This document shows, piece after piece, positions 43,914 through 52,387 of a DNA stretch of 64,000 bases. Source of the DNA: NIOZ-UU13 sp964653075. GTDB taxonomy: Bacteria > Planctomycetota > Phycisphaerae > Sedimentisphaerales > Anaerobacaceae. Below the pieces are notes generated by a model. That model ran no database searches and was not told the origin of the DNA. It saw only the letters and a program-made list of their open reading frames with translations. The stretch is from positions 15,870-79,869 of the forward strand of contig CAZZAX010000007.1 of NCBI GenBank assembly GCA_964653075.1, read 5' to 3'. How positions within the stretch are numbered: the stretch's first letter is position 1; every line of letters starts with the position of its first letter. The position numbers and the translations under genes were made by a program.

Positions 43914-44285
43914 ATGAGCAAGAGAATGCTTTCAACATTTTGTCCTTCTTGCGGCTTGCCGATGCAGACGGCAGCAATGTCATGTACAACATGTGGAGTT
44001 AAGATTGAAGGGAATTTCAGTGAGACCTTTTTTGGTAGACTTGAGCCCGATGACCAGAAATTCTTGGAGCAATACCTCTTGGCGGGATTTAGTATCAAGA
44101 CATTGGAGCAGAAAGGCTCTCTTGGATATGCGGCGATACGGTCGAGGCTGGACAAATTAATTGCGAGCTATGAGGCAATTAGAAAAATGGATGCTCAGAA
44201 AAAAGCTGTTCTGGAGCAGTTGCGAACAAATGAGATCAGCGTCGTCGAAGCCAAAGAAAAACTCGAAAAACTCTCGGGAGGCTAA
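43914..44285 (+). CDS. DUF2089-family zinc-ribbon/helix-turn-helix protein
   Basis: A 123-residue protein. The N-terminal zinc ribbon has C-P-S-C and C-T-T-C pairs (FCPSCGLPM, MSCTTCGVKI), followed by IEGNFSETFFGRLEPDDQKFL and a helical part with YAAIRSRLDKLIASYEAI, matching DUF2089. These are thought to be transcriptional regulators. ATG 43914 is chosen; a TTG at 43878 and an ATG at 43926 are alternatives. Followed after 3 bases by the SHOCT/DUF4190-like membrane protein, likely one operon. Confidence 0.8.
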   Translation: MSKRMLSTFCPSCGLPMQTAAMSCTTCGVKIEGNFSETFFGRLEPDDQKFLEQYLLAGFSIKTLEQKGSLGYAAIRSRLDKLIASYEAIRKMDAQKKAVLEQLRTNEISVVEAKEKLEKLSGG

Positions 44286-44288
44286 GAA

Positions 44289-45365
44289 ATGGAAAATGTA
44301 TCGTCGGAAGAAGAATTATTGCAGCTTCGCAACGAAGGCAGGATAAGCGAAGATGAATATGAGCAGTTGCTTGGTGCGATGAAAAGGACGGACAAGACTA
44401 AAACAAGACCGGCTAACAAGGATCAATCTATATCGGCCGGAACTTCCATTCTTGCGGTGTTATCTTTAGTCTTTTCTATTGTTGCTGCTGCTCTCACAGG
44501 ATTTATTGGGCTTTTTGTGTTTTTCTTTCCGTTTGTAGTCCCCCTTTTTCTTGTACCGTTTCTTTCTGTCCTTGGGATAATCTGCGGACACTTAGCTCTC
44601 CGAAGAATCAGACGGCAGACGGTAGGGGGGCGTGGGTTGGCTATTGGAGGATTGATTATTGGATATATTGTTCTGGGTTTGTGCATAGTCTTTAGTGTTC
44701 CTTTTGTTATATATATGTTGACATATAACCAACAGGCCATGAAGGAAAAAGCTAAATTAATGGAAAAACAGCGTGATTTGTTGGCAGTAAAGAAGCAAGC
44801 GCAGTTGGCGATCGAAGCAGTCGAGTTGAAACGCTTCGGACTTGATGATATGGAAGGAATACCAAGTCAATCAGGGCTGGAAATTGATAGGGATATTTCC
44901 AGCGATGGCAAGGGCTCTTTGCGAATTGAGGTTACACAACCCACAACAGTTCGGTTATTTGAAACCGGCGAAATGGATATTGAAAATGCCCGATTGGTTT
45001 GTCAGGCAAAAGTACGAACCGAAAACGTCCAAGGCAAAGTTTTTTTGGAAATGTGGTGTAGTTTTCCAGGCAAAGGTGAATTTTTTTCGAGGGGGCTAAT
45101 GCAACCTCTGACCGGTACTACAGATTGGATAACACAGGAAACTCCTTTCCTGTTGAAAAAGGGAGAGAATCCTGACAATATAAAACTCAATCTGGTTATA
45201 GATGGCAAGGGTATGGCGTGGATTGATGATATTCGGTTACTGAAGGAACCACTTAGTTTTGAAGACCTGATGTCAAATTCCTCTTTTGTTATTCCAGAGC
45301 AGAACCTGCAGACGCTGAGAAAATGCAAAGCCGGTTTGCCTGCACATTTCAGCTACTGTTGGTGA
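44289..45365 (+). CDS. SHOCT and DUF4190-like membrane protein
   Basis: A 358-residue protein: an N-terminal SHOCT-like segment (EELLQLRNEGRISEDEYEQL), two to three hydrophobic stretches around residues 53-145 with the DUF4190 pattern (GIICGHLALRRIRRQ, GRGLAIGGLIIGYIVLGL), then about 200 residues that resemble a carbohydrate-binding-like beta fold (GSLRIEVTQPTTVRLFETG). GGGAGG precedes ATG 44289. The last 31 codons lie inside the opposite-strand queE gene and are probably read-through of a lost stop, since the fold seems to end at IDDIRLLKEP. Confidence 0.7.
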   Translation: MENVSSEEELLQLRNEGRISEDEYEQLLGAMKRTDKTKTRPANKDQSISAGTSILAVLSLVFSIVAAALTGFIGLFVFFFPFVVPLFLVPFLSVLGIICGHLALRRIRRQTVGGRGLAIGGLIIGYIVLGLCIVFSVPFVIYMLTYNQQAMKEKAKLMEKQRDLLAVKKQAQLAIEAVELKRFGLDDMEGIPSQSGLEIDRDISSDGKGSLRIEVTQPTTVRLFETGEMDIENARLVCQAKVRTENVQGKVFLEMWCSFPGKGEFFSRGLMQPLTGTTDWITQETPFLLKKGENPDNIKLNLVIDGKGMAWIDDIRLLKEPLSFEDLMSNSSFVIPEQNLQTLRKCKAGLPAHFSYCW

Positions 45366-45995
45366 TTTGGCTAAAAGTTCATCTCTTGTTGCCGCCTGCG
45401 GCATCAGCATTACCTTTTCCGGATTAACACTGCCAATTTTCTCGATGGTTTGCTGAATTTCAGGCAAATCATCTTGAGAATCTACGACAAACTTGAGTTG
45501 ATATTCGTAATTATCGAGTAATTCCTGCAGAACGGCTATATCCAATCTCGAATCCTCATGAGCAGCGGAGATTGTTGCGTCATCAGGAGCAGAGTTACTT
45601 AATTTCGGGCTGATACTCATCAAATCACAGGGCATCTGTGGCACGGCCATCCTGGCCGTGAATTCACGGGCTTCAAGCCCGTGCCACCTGACGATTCCTG
45701 CTGTTTCTATTGTTATATGTTTGTCGGTGTTTTTTAGCTCCCGAACTAACTGCGGCAGGTCCGAGTTAATCATTGGTTCGCCGCCGGTTATTACAACGAA
45801 TTTACATGACCATTCTTGAATGGTCTTGATAATATTAGCAATGGTATAATCCTCTCCTGCTCTTTGGTCCCAGGCGTATTTTGTATCGCACCACCTGCAT
45901 TGTAAAGGGCAGCCGGCAATACGCACGAACACGCTGGGGACACCGGCTAAAAAACCTTCGCCCTGCAAAGAATAAAATATCTCGTTTATTACCAT
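45273..45995 (-). CDS. queE: 7-carboxy-7-deazaguanine synthase
   Basis: A 240-residue radical SAM enzyme in the preQ0 and queuosine pathway. The cluster motif C-x3-C-x2-C occurs in AGCPLQCRWCDTKYAW, followed by VVITGGEPMI and the PCDLMSISPKLSNS segment. The segment WHGLEAREFTARMAVP, between ETAGIVR and QMPCDLM, is encoded by a 50-bp palindromic element and has no counterpart in usual QueE. The gene ends inside the convergent gene at 44289-45365, overlapping it by 93 bases. It follows queC, 29 bases downstream. Confidence 0.94.
   Translation of the reverse strand: MVINEIFYSLQGEGFLAGVPSVFVRIAGCPLQCRWCDTKYAWDQRAGEDYTIANIIKTIQEWSCKFVVITGGEPMINSDLPQLVRELKNTDKHITIETAGIVRWHGLEAREFTARMAVPQMPCDLMSISPKLSNSAPDDATISAAHEDSRLDIAVLQELLDNYEYQLKFVVDSQDDLPEIQQTIEKIGSVNPEKVMLMPQAATRDELLAKSPTVAEMCRQTGFAFSQRLQVLLWNNKRGI
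45638..45687. repeat. 50-bp palindromic element inserted in frame in queE
   Basis: The element starts GTGGCAC and ends GTGCCAC. It consists of two hairpins, CACGGCCA-TCC-TGGCCGTG and CACGGGCT-TCA-AGCCCGTG, joined by AATT. It adds about 17 residues to QueE. A second, partly degraded copy lies in queC. Confidence 0.85.
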
Positions 45996-46024
45996 ACTCT
46001 TCGTATGTTGTATTGTAATATGTG

Positions 46025-46774
46025 TTAGTCGGTATTCGTGATTTGATATTCAACAGGATCCTCAAGGCCGGCTTCGGCAAAGCCCTTTAACCTTAATCTG
46101 CACGAGTCACATCTGCCGCAGCTTCTGCCCTGTTGGTCGGGGTCATAACAACTGTGCGTCAGGGAGAAATCGACGCCGAGTTCTGTGCCGGTAAGAATGA
46201 TTTCGGCCTTTGTCATATTTAAAATCGGAGTATGAATATGATATCGACCTCTATGCTCAACTGCGGCTGCGGTGGCGAGGTTGGCGGTTTTCTCAAAGGC
46301 GGTTATAAATTCACCCTTACAGTCGGGATAGCCGCTGTAGTCGGTTGTGTTGACACCGATAAAGATGTCGAATGCACCTAATACCTCCGCCCAGGCGAGT
46401 GCATAACTTAAAAAAATCGTATTCCTTGCAGGCACATAAGTCGGTGGAATTTGGGCATTGCTTTCTAAATCGGTCCTGTCTTTCGGTACTTCAATCCTTG
46501 AATCGGTCAGTGCCGAGCCCCCGAGCTGGGCTAAATCAATGTCTATTATCCGATGCTCAGCTATTCGTGGCACGGCCATCCTGGCCGTGATTTCCTGGTC
46601 TTCAAGTCTATACTGGCTGGCGATTCTTTTCGCTGCTTCAATTTCCCTCTTATGTCGCTGGCCGTACCGAAAGGTTAAGGCATAGCACTCGAAACCTTTA
46701 TCACAGGCAATAGCCAACGTTGTCACCGAATCAAGACCGCCGCTAAGCAATATTACAGCTTTTTTGTCTGCCAC
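46025..46774 (-). CDS. queC: 7-cyano-7-deazaguanine synthase
   Basis: A 249-residue ATP-dependent preQ0 synthase. The PP-loop LSGGLDSVTTLAIA is at the N-terminus, LGGSALTD and PARNTIFLSYALAWAE follow, and the C-terminal zinc site is CYDPDQQGRSCGRCDSC. Between ASQYR and IAEHRIIDID the segment LEDQEITARMAVPR comes from a copy of the same palindromic element as in queE. queC lies 29 bases before queE and 3 bases after the sulfatase gene. Confidence 0.95.
   Translation of the reverse strand: MADKKAVILLSGGLDSVTTLAIACDKGFECYALTFRYGQRHKREIEAAKRIASQYRLEDQEITARMAVPRIAEHRIIDIDLAQLGGSALTDSRIEVPKDRTDLESNAQIPPTYVPARNTIFLSYALAWAEVLGAFDIFIGVNTTDYSGYPDCKGEFITAFEKTANLATAAAVEHRGRYHIHTPILNMTKAEIILTGTELGVDFSLTHSCYDPDQQGRSCGRCDSCRLRLKGFAEAGLEDPVEYQITNTD
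46567..46616. repeat. Second copy of the palindromic element, in frame in queC
   Basis: The first 23 bases (GTGGCAC to GGCCGTG) are identical to the queE copy; the other 27 match at about 16 positions without gaps. The first hairpin is intact, the second is decayed. It adds about 14-17 residues between two helices of QueC. Confidence 0.8.
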
Positions 46775-46777
46775 CGG

Positions 46778-48220
46778 TTATTCTCCTTTTGGCCAGGGGT
46801 AGGCATTTGAACCGGCCGTCGTTTCTACAGGTCCGGGTGGAAGTGTTTTTTGCCATTTCAACAGTTGTCGTGAAAGCTTGTTCACTATGTCAGGGTGTCG
46901 GTCGGCAACATTGTCCAGTTCTGTCGGGTCATTAACGATATCATATAGTTCGACCCGGCTGCGGTCCGGGTTCATCAATAGCTTCCAATTCCCATCCCGA
47001 ATAACAAGCATAGGACTTTTATGTACCATATCGCCGAAAATTCGGAATCGCCATTCCCACATTAATGGTTTGTTGCGCTTCTTGGCTTTACCCAGTAGGG
47101 CGGTGGACATATCCTCACCGTCGGGATTTAAATTGCCGGGGATTTTAGTTCTGGCTAAACTGCATACAGTTGGCAGCCAGTCAACACCGGCTATAATGTT
47201 TGTATTATCAATCCTGCCGGCCGGTATGTGACCCGACCACCGAACTATAAAGGGCATACGGATACCGCCCTCGTAAAGGCTTCGCTTTCGGCCACGGAAC
47301 GGCCCTGTATTGCCGATACCACTATGGACCGCATTGCGAATATGCAGGTCTTCGGGACCATTGTCGCTTGAAAATGCAATCAGCGTGTTATCGGCCAGAC
47401 CAAGCTCGTCGATTTTCTTAATTAGTCTGCCAAGCTGGTGGTCCATATCGGTGACCGACGCGTAGTAAATCTGCTTGACTCCCTTGTAGGGTACTCCTCT
47501 CGGGGTGTATCGCTCATAAGGCTTCATCTGTTCGTCGGTGGGATGAAGTGTGGCATGTGGTACCAGTGTCCAGACGTTTACATAGAAGGGCTTGTCGCGG
47601 TTCTTTTCGATAAACTCAATGGTCCTGTCAACAATTTGGCCGGTGGACTTGGCCCGGAAATATTCATCAGACGTACCTTCGAGCTGCGGACCGGAAGAAG
47701 ACCTCGTGCAATGCTCATCGATGCCATAATCGCCGGGCGTGGGCGAGCCGTCACCGGAACCGAGATGCCATTTGCCGAAATGCCCGGTGGTATAGCCGAT
47801 ATTCTTGAGCAGCCCTGTCACGGTATATGCCTTCGGGTCGAGCCAGTTGGGCATACCGCGTGCATTGTTTTGCTTATCAGTTGCAAAATGGCCGTGAACT
47901 CTATGTCGAGCCGGGAAATGGCTGGTCATAAACGAGGTTCGTGAAGGCGAGCAGACCGAGCCATTGACGTAAAACTGTGTGAACAGCATGCCGTTTTTGG
48001 CAAGCCGGTCCAGGTTGGGTGTTTTTATCTGGCTGTTACCGTAACAACCTAAGTCACCCCAGCCCAAATCGTCGGCGAAAATAAAAACAAAATTGGGTCT
48101 TTTTCTGTTTGTGGAGCGATTGCCGGCAAAAGAACATGATGGCACGGTCAAAGCTGCTGCTGTCACACCGAAAGTGGTTAAAAATTCACGCCTGTTCATA
48201 TTTTTAGTGTTAAATTTCAT
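46778..48220 (-). CDS. Tat-exported sulfatase (arylsulfatase A-like)
   Basis: A 480-residue sulfatase. The N-terminus MNRREFLTTFGVTAAALTV is a twin-arginine signal. The catalytic Cys-type motif VCSPSRTSFMTS is converted to formylglycine in active enzymes, and HFGKWHLG and FADDLGWGDLGCYG with metal-binding Asp residues are present. It removes sulfate esters from polysaccharides or smaller compounds outside the cytoplasm. ATG 48220 has AAAGGA six bases upstream; the frame is open 25 codons further. Its neighbour 3 bases downstream is queC, with no obvious functional tie. Confidence 0.93.
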   Translation of the reverse strand: MKFNTKNMNRREFLTTFGVTAAALTVPSCSFAGNRSTNRKRPNFVFIFADDLGWGDLGCYGNSQIKTPNLDRLAKNGMLFTQFYVNGSVCSPSRTSFMTSHFPARHRVHGHFATDKQNNARGMPNWLDPKAYTVTGLLKNIGYTTGHFGKWHLGSGDGSPTPGDYGIDEHCTRSSSGPQLEGTSDEYFRAKSTGQIVDRTIEFIEKNRDKPFYVNVWTLVPHATLHPTDEQMKPYERYTPRGVPYKGVKQIYYASVTDMDHQLGRLIKKIDELGLADNTLIAFSSDNGPEDLHIRNAVHSGIGNTGPFRGRKRSLYEGGIRMPFIVRWSGHIPAGRIDNTNIIAGVDWLPTVCSLARTKIPGNLNPDGEDMSTALLGKAKKRNKPLMWEWRFRIFGDMVHKSPMLVIRDGNWKLLMNPDRSRVELYDIVNDPTELDNVADRHPDIVNKLSRQLLKWQKTLPPGPVETTAGSNAYPWPKGE

Positions 48221-48455
48221 TCGATGTCCTTTTTTTACGTGTTGGACGCTTTCGCAATAAAGATTGAGTTCAAGAAAGTGCATAAGCAAAAACATTTTAC
48301 CGATTTTACCTCATGCTGTCAAAAAGCAAAAAATAAGCGATTTTTTATAAGTGCTCTGATGTGAAGCTTTTTTTCTCTTGCATTGAATATTGCTTGTCAT
48401 AATTAGGCGTTTAGATTATATTATTGATGATTGTATTTGTAAGAGGGGCCAAATA

Positions 48456-48809
48456 ATGAGCGAACCGGTAGAAATAGAAATATTCGATAATCCCCGCCCT
48501 GAGCGAGACTATTGTATAACAATCAGATGCCCGGAGTTTACCAGTCTCTGCCCTCGAACCGGCCAGCCGGATTTTGGCGAAATTGTCATCGAATATTGTC
48601 CCGACAAATCCTGTATCGAGCTGAAAAGTCTTAAATTCTATATGCAAAGTTACCGTAATAAGGGTATTTTTTACGAGTCTCTGACAAACGATATTTTAGA
48701 CGATTTGAAGGGTGTATGCAAACCGCGCTGGATGAAGGTTACCTCTCGATTTACACCTCGCGGGGGAATAACTACCGAAGTGGTTGCAGAATATAAATCG
48801 AAGAAATAA
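48456..48809 (+). CDS. queF: NADPH-dependent 7-cyano-7-deazaguanine reductase
   Basis: A 117-residue enzyme of the short (YkvM-type) QueF family, converting preQ0 to preQ1. TSLCPRTGQPDFGEIVIEY holds the active-site Cys and Asp, and SLKFYMQSYRNKGIFYE is the substrate-binding part. AGAGGGG lies upstream of ATG 48456. It is divergent from the sulfatase-queC-queE group. No preQ1 riboswitch is seen in the short leader. queD is not in the window. Confidence 0.94.
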   Translation: MSEPVEIEIFDNPRPERDYCITIRCPEFTSLCPRTGQPDFGEIVIEYCPDKSCIELKSLKFYMQSYRNKGIFYESLTNDILDDLKGVCKPRWMKVTSRFTPRGGITTEVVAEYKSKK

Positions 48810-48895
48810 GCAACTTAATCTTGCTGATTTTTTCAAAACTGATTAGTCTGAAGAACAGGGAGACAGCAGTCAGTAAAAAAATAAGAGGTGCTAAA

Positions 48896-49417
48896 ATGTC
48901 GATTATCTTTCATTGTGATTATTGTGGGAAAAAGATAGAAGCCACTGATAGTGCCGGCGGTAAATGGGGCAAATGCCCGGCGTGCCATAATAAGCTGTAT
49001 GTTCCTGCTTCGGAATCCGACGAAGAGCTTAAACTTGCGCCAATAGACTTAACTGCCGAGGAAAGAGAAAAACAACTGATGGACGAGACATACAGGCTTA
49101 CACAAGACATATTAAAGGAAAGAGATATCCCCGAAGGAGCCGATGAACAGGATGAGCCCACTAAGACGGCCGGACTTGGATTTGAGATGAGCCAGGTAGA
49201 GCTGAGACAATATATCGTTAAATATCTACGATTGATGGCTGATAGTGAATTATACGAAGCCCAAGAAATTGCGGCCCTTATAACCCACTATGGTGCCCGT
49301 GTTGTGAAGATTCTCGATAAAATGGCCGTTGGCGATATCCCGGAACCGGAATTGGCTGGTATTTCCCAGCTTGTGCTTTCGGGTTTGATAAGGTCTTTGA
49401 GGGATGAAATAAGCTGA
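48896..49417 (+). CDS. Zinc-ribbon protein of unknown function
   Basis: A 173-residue protein: an N-terminal zinc ribbon (HCDYCGKKIEATDSAGGKWGKCPACHNKL) joined by an acidic linker to a helical domain (about residues 100-170) ending SGLIRSLRDEIS. The ribbon resembles those in many planctomycete proteins. GAGGTG precedes ATG 48896. It lies 86 bases after queF; no function can be assigned. Confidence 0.7.
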   Translation: MSIIFHCDYCGKKIEATDSAGGKWGKCPACHNKLYVPASESDEELKLAPIDLTAEEREKQLMDETYRLTQDILKERDIPEGADEQDEPTKTAGLGFEMSQVELRQYIVKYLRLMADSELYEAQEIAALITHYGARVVKILDKMAVGDIPEPELAGISQLVLSGLIRSLRDEIS

Positions 49418-49536
49418 TTTTTTTAGAGAATTTTCGGACCCGGCCGAAATGGTCCCAAAAAATACCTTCAATTTGCAAATCTGAACCTTTTTTTTCGGTC
49501 TGCACAAAAATACCCCGCCTTAGATTTCCTTTCAGT

Positions 49537-49565
49537 TTGGTTGTTAGAAAAATGTTTCCTATATT
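49537..49565 (+). promoter_or_regulatory. Candidate promoter of the glycosyltransferase gene
   Basis: TTGGTT (49537-49542), a 17-base spacer and TATATT (49560-49565). The -35 box is weak. It would give a leader of about 55 bases before ATG 49628. Confidence 0.4.
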
Positions 49566-49627
49566 TTATGTGGAAACGGTAAAGACAACCTGATTGAACC
49601 CCTTAACAACTTGGAGGGAAACTTATT

Positions 49628-51424
49628 ATGGCCAATGCGACGACAGCAGTGCACATTACCCATGAGACAGTGGGGAAAGTTGGCGGTATAGGCGCCGTCC
49701 TGCAGGGCTTCTTCACGAGCAAATCTTATTTTGACTCAATTGACAGGTCAATCCTTGTCGGACCATTGTTCACTACTGAAGGCTCATTATCAGAGCGGCT
49801 CGGCGATGATGGAAAAGTCTTATATTCATCTATTGATGGATATTTAAATACCGGATATGAACCGGCTTTTCGTAAAATCGAACAAAATTACAATGTAGGT
49901 ATTGTCTATGGCAGACGATTATTTGTTGACAAACAGACAGGTATAAAAAGTTCACCTGAGGTGGTATTGATCGATGTAAGATTTATAGATAAGGGTGTCA
50001 TTAACGAATTCAAAAGACGTTTGTTCGAGGAGTTCGGTATTCAAAGCCATTTACATGAACACCTGTGGGAATACGAGCAATATCTCAGGTTGGCACCTGT
50101 GGCAATTGATGTTCTAAAAGCGATAGGTGCTGCTAAGGATTCGACAGTTGTTATTTCGCACGAGTTTATGGGAATGCCCACGGCGCTGGCGGCGGTTCTG
50201 GAACCTTGCTGTAATTTAAAGACAATTTTTTATGCTCACGAAGTAGCCACAATGCGCCGCATCGTAGAAGAGCATCACGGGCATGATACGATGTTCTATA
50301 ACGCCATGAAGCGGGCTCATATGAGTGGACTTTTCGTCAACGATGTGTTTGGCGACCAGAGTAACTATTTCAAACATGCTCTTGTGGAAGCTTCGAAATA
50401 CTGCGATTACATATACGCGGTTGGCGATTATGTGATGGACGAATTGCGGTTCCTTGCGCCGGATTTTGAAAACGCTAAGATAAATATAGTTTATAATGGT
50501 ATCCCTGCATATAAAATCAGCGTTCAGGACAAGCTTGCATCGAATGAGAAACTTCGAAGGTATTGTGAGAATCTGTTGGGTTATAAGCCCGATTTTATCT
50601 TCACACATGTTACAAGATTGGTGAAAAGCAAGGGAATGTGGCGTGATTTGCGCGTGCTTGAGCATGTGGAAAAAGAATTCAGAACACAGGGCAAAACAGC
50701 GGTGTTGCTTGTTCTTTCGACTGAAGTATCAAGACGTTGCAGCAGTGATATCTACAATATGGAATCGACATATAACTGGCCTGTAGCTCACCGTGAGGGC
50801 TGGCCGGACCTTTCGGGAGGTGAGGCAAATTACTATACGGCTGTGCAGGAATTCAACACCAGAAGCAGCAATATAAAAATTATTTTCATAAATCAGTTCG
50901 GCTTTGCGCCCGGTAGATGTGGTAAAAGGATGCCGCCGGACATGGAATTTATGGATATCCGCAAAGGAAGCGATGTCGAATTTGGACAGAGCATTTATGA
51001 GCCGTTTGGCATAGCTCAGCTCGAACCGCTGACTTTTGGTGGAATATGCGTATTCAGCAGAGTTTGTGGTTGTCTGGGATTCCTGCGGGACATAACAGGA
51101 GGAGCAGATGTTAAGAATGCGATTATCGCTGACTATACGAACCTGGCAGACAACGGATATCCTGAGATTGAGGACATACTGCAGATTAACCGGCCGGTGC
51201 GCGACCGGATAGAAGCAAACGAAAGCGAAAGAGTTGCAATGCAAATATGTTCACGTTTACCCAAGAACGAGGCCGAGGTAGAAAGTATGATTAAAACCGG
51301 ATACGATCTTGCCAGGAATATGAACTGGGACATTGTGGTCAAAAACTATCTGCTGCGCGGTCTGAAATCCGTCTGTAAAGAATCTGAAGATACAAAAGTG
51401 CCGGACGAGTTGCATATCTCATAA
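49628..51424 (+). CDS. Glycogen-synthase-like glycosyltransferase
   Basis: A 598-residue two-domain GT-B protein. The N-terminal HITHETVGKVGGIGAVLQGF holds the KVGG-x-G loop of glycogen/starch synthases, and SIYEPFGIAQLEPLTFGG is the C-terminal acidic E-x7-E motif that binds the nucleotide sugar. Size and wording place it in the GT5/GT3-like group, making alpha-glucan from ADP- or UDP-glucose, but some relatives use other sugars. GGAGGG precedes the ATG. A hairpin with T-rich tail follows. Confidence 0.8.
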   Translation: MANATTAVHITHETVGKVGGIGAVLQGFFTSKSYFDSIDRSILVGPLFTTEGSLSERLGDDGKVLYSSIDGYLNTGYEPAFRKIEQNYNVGIVYGRRLFVDKQTGIKSSPEVVLIDVRFIDKGVINEFKRRLFEEFGIQSHLHEHLWEYEQYLRLAPVAIDVLKAIGAAKDSTVVISHEFMGMPTALAAVLEPCCNLKTIFYAHEVATMRRIVEEHHGHDTMFYNAMKRAHMSGLFVNDVFGDQSNYFKHALVEASKYCDYIYAVGDYVMDELRFLAPDFENAKINIVYNGIPAYKISVQDKLASNEKLRRYCENLLGYKPDFIFTHVTRLVKSKGMWRDLRVLEHVEKEFRTQGKTAVLLVLSTEVSRRCSSDIYNMESTYNWPVAHREGWPDLSGGEANYYTAVQEFNTRSSNIKIIFINQFGFAPGRCGKRMPPDMEFMDIRKGSDVEFGQSIYEPFGIAQLEPLTFGGICVFSRVCGCLGFLRDITGGADVKNAIIADYTNLADNGYPEIEDILQINRPVRDRIEANESERVAMQICSRLPKNEAEVESMIKTGYDLARNMNWDIVVKNYLLRGLKSVCKESEDTKVPDELHIS

Positions 51425-51431
51425 ATCATTT

Positions 51432-51460
51432 ATAGCATTCTGCTATGCTTTTCTTTCTTT
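51432..51460 (+). terminator. Intrinsic terminator after the glycosyltransferase gene
   Basis: ATAGCA and TGCTAT (6-bp arms, TTC loop) followed by GCTTTTCTTTCTTT. The stem is short but the T-rich tail is convincing. Confidence 0.55.
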
Positions 51461-51509
51461 GAGCTTTTCTGCTTGACTGCTCAGGCCGGAGCGGTTAAAC
51501 TGCTCTGCT

Positions 51510-52124
51510 GTGGGTAAGATTGCGGAAAAACCGGTTATTGGCATTTTAGGTGGTATCGGATCAGGAAAAAGTACCGTTGCTGCAGAGTTTGCCAAATTAG
51601 GCTGTAAGGTTATTAACGCAGACAGAATTGCTCACGAGTTACTTGATGAGCCGGCTGTTAGAGAAAAAGTAGAAGCTATTTTTGGACAGGCTGTTTTGGA
51701 TTCCTCGGGGAAAATTGACCGTGAGAAATTAGCTGAGGCTGCATTTGCTGATGATCAGATGCTCGCATTACTTAACAGTATAATCCATCCCCTTGTTCTG
51801 AAGAGAACTCAGGAACTTATTGAGAAATTCGAGAGCCAAAATCAAGTCAAGGCAATCGTGCTGGATATGCCGTTATTGGTGGAAGTTGGTTGGCAAAAGA
51901 GGTGTGACAAGCTTATTTTTGTAAATTGTGAAAAAAAATTAAGGCTCCAAAGAGCGAAAAAAATGGGTTTTGACAAAAATCAGGTCAAAATTAGAGAAAA
52001 TTTTCAGATTTCTCTGGACAACAAGGCAAGCCTCGCCGATAATATCATAGAAAACAATTCTGACTTCTCGGCAATAGTCAGGCAAGTCACTGGAATTTTC
52101 TCTTACATTGTGGATAATGGGTAA
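51510..52124 (+). CDS. coaE: Dephospho-CoA kinase
   Basis: A 204-residue P-loop kinase, the last step of CoA biosynthesis. GILGGIGSGKSTVAAEFA is the Walker A, NADRIAHELL the CoaE signature, and DMPLLVEVGW the lid region. The start is GTG 51510; no clear ribosome site is visible. Encoded between the glycosyltransferase and rho. Confidence 0.93.
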   Translation: MGKIAEKPVIGILGGIGSGKSTVAAEFAKLGCKVINADRIAHELLDEPAVREKVEAIFGQAVLDSSGKIDREKLAEAAFADDQMLALLNSIIHPLVLKRTQELIEKFESQNQVKAIVLDMPLLVEVGWQKRCDKLIFVNCEKKLRLQRAKKMGFDKNQVKIRENFQISLDNKASLADNIIENNSDFSAIVRQVTGIFSYIVDNG

Positions 52125-52249
52125 GTGGGGTTTACAGTAGAAAGCTCATTTTAGTGTTGCCCGTTTTTAATATATAGGTTTTATTTCAACTGTTCAAGGT
52201 TCAAATCTTATTTAATTCCTAAGTTCGCATCCTTGAATTTTCTTGCGAA

Positions 52250-52321
52250 AGCAGGAATGAGGGTTACGCGAGTGCAGGTGGAAAGCCCGGGAAATCGGGA
52301 CTTTAGAATCGTATTCCTGCT
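52250..52321 (+). promoter_or_regulatory. Structured leader upstream of rho
   Basis: AGCAGGAAT (52250-52258) and ATTCCTGCT (52313-52321) are a perfect 9-bp outer stem. Inside, AAAG-CCCG-GGAAAT-CGGG-ACTTT forms a second hairpin. It ends about 66 bases before the rho start. Leader-based autoregulation is known for rho in other bacteria. No known riboswitch class is recognised. Confidence 0.5.
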
Positions 52322-52387
52322 GTCCGATTTTGCGGATATGAGCTTTGCAGGGCACGGGAAAAAAATGTAAATGGAAAAGGAGTAATG

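Noticed and set aside
48390..48455. Possible preQ1 riboswitch before queF
   Set aside because: The leader is short and lacks the conserved loop and A-rich tail.
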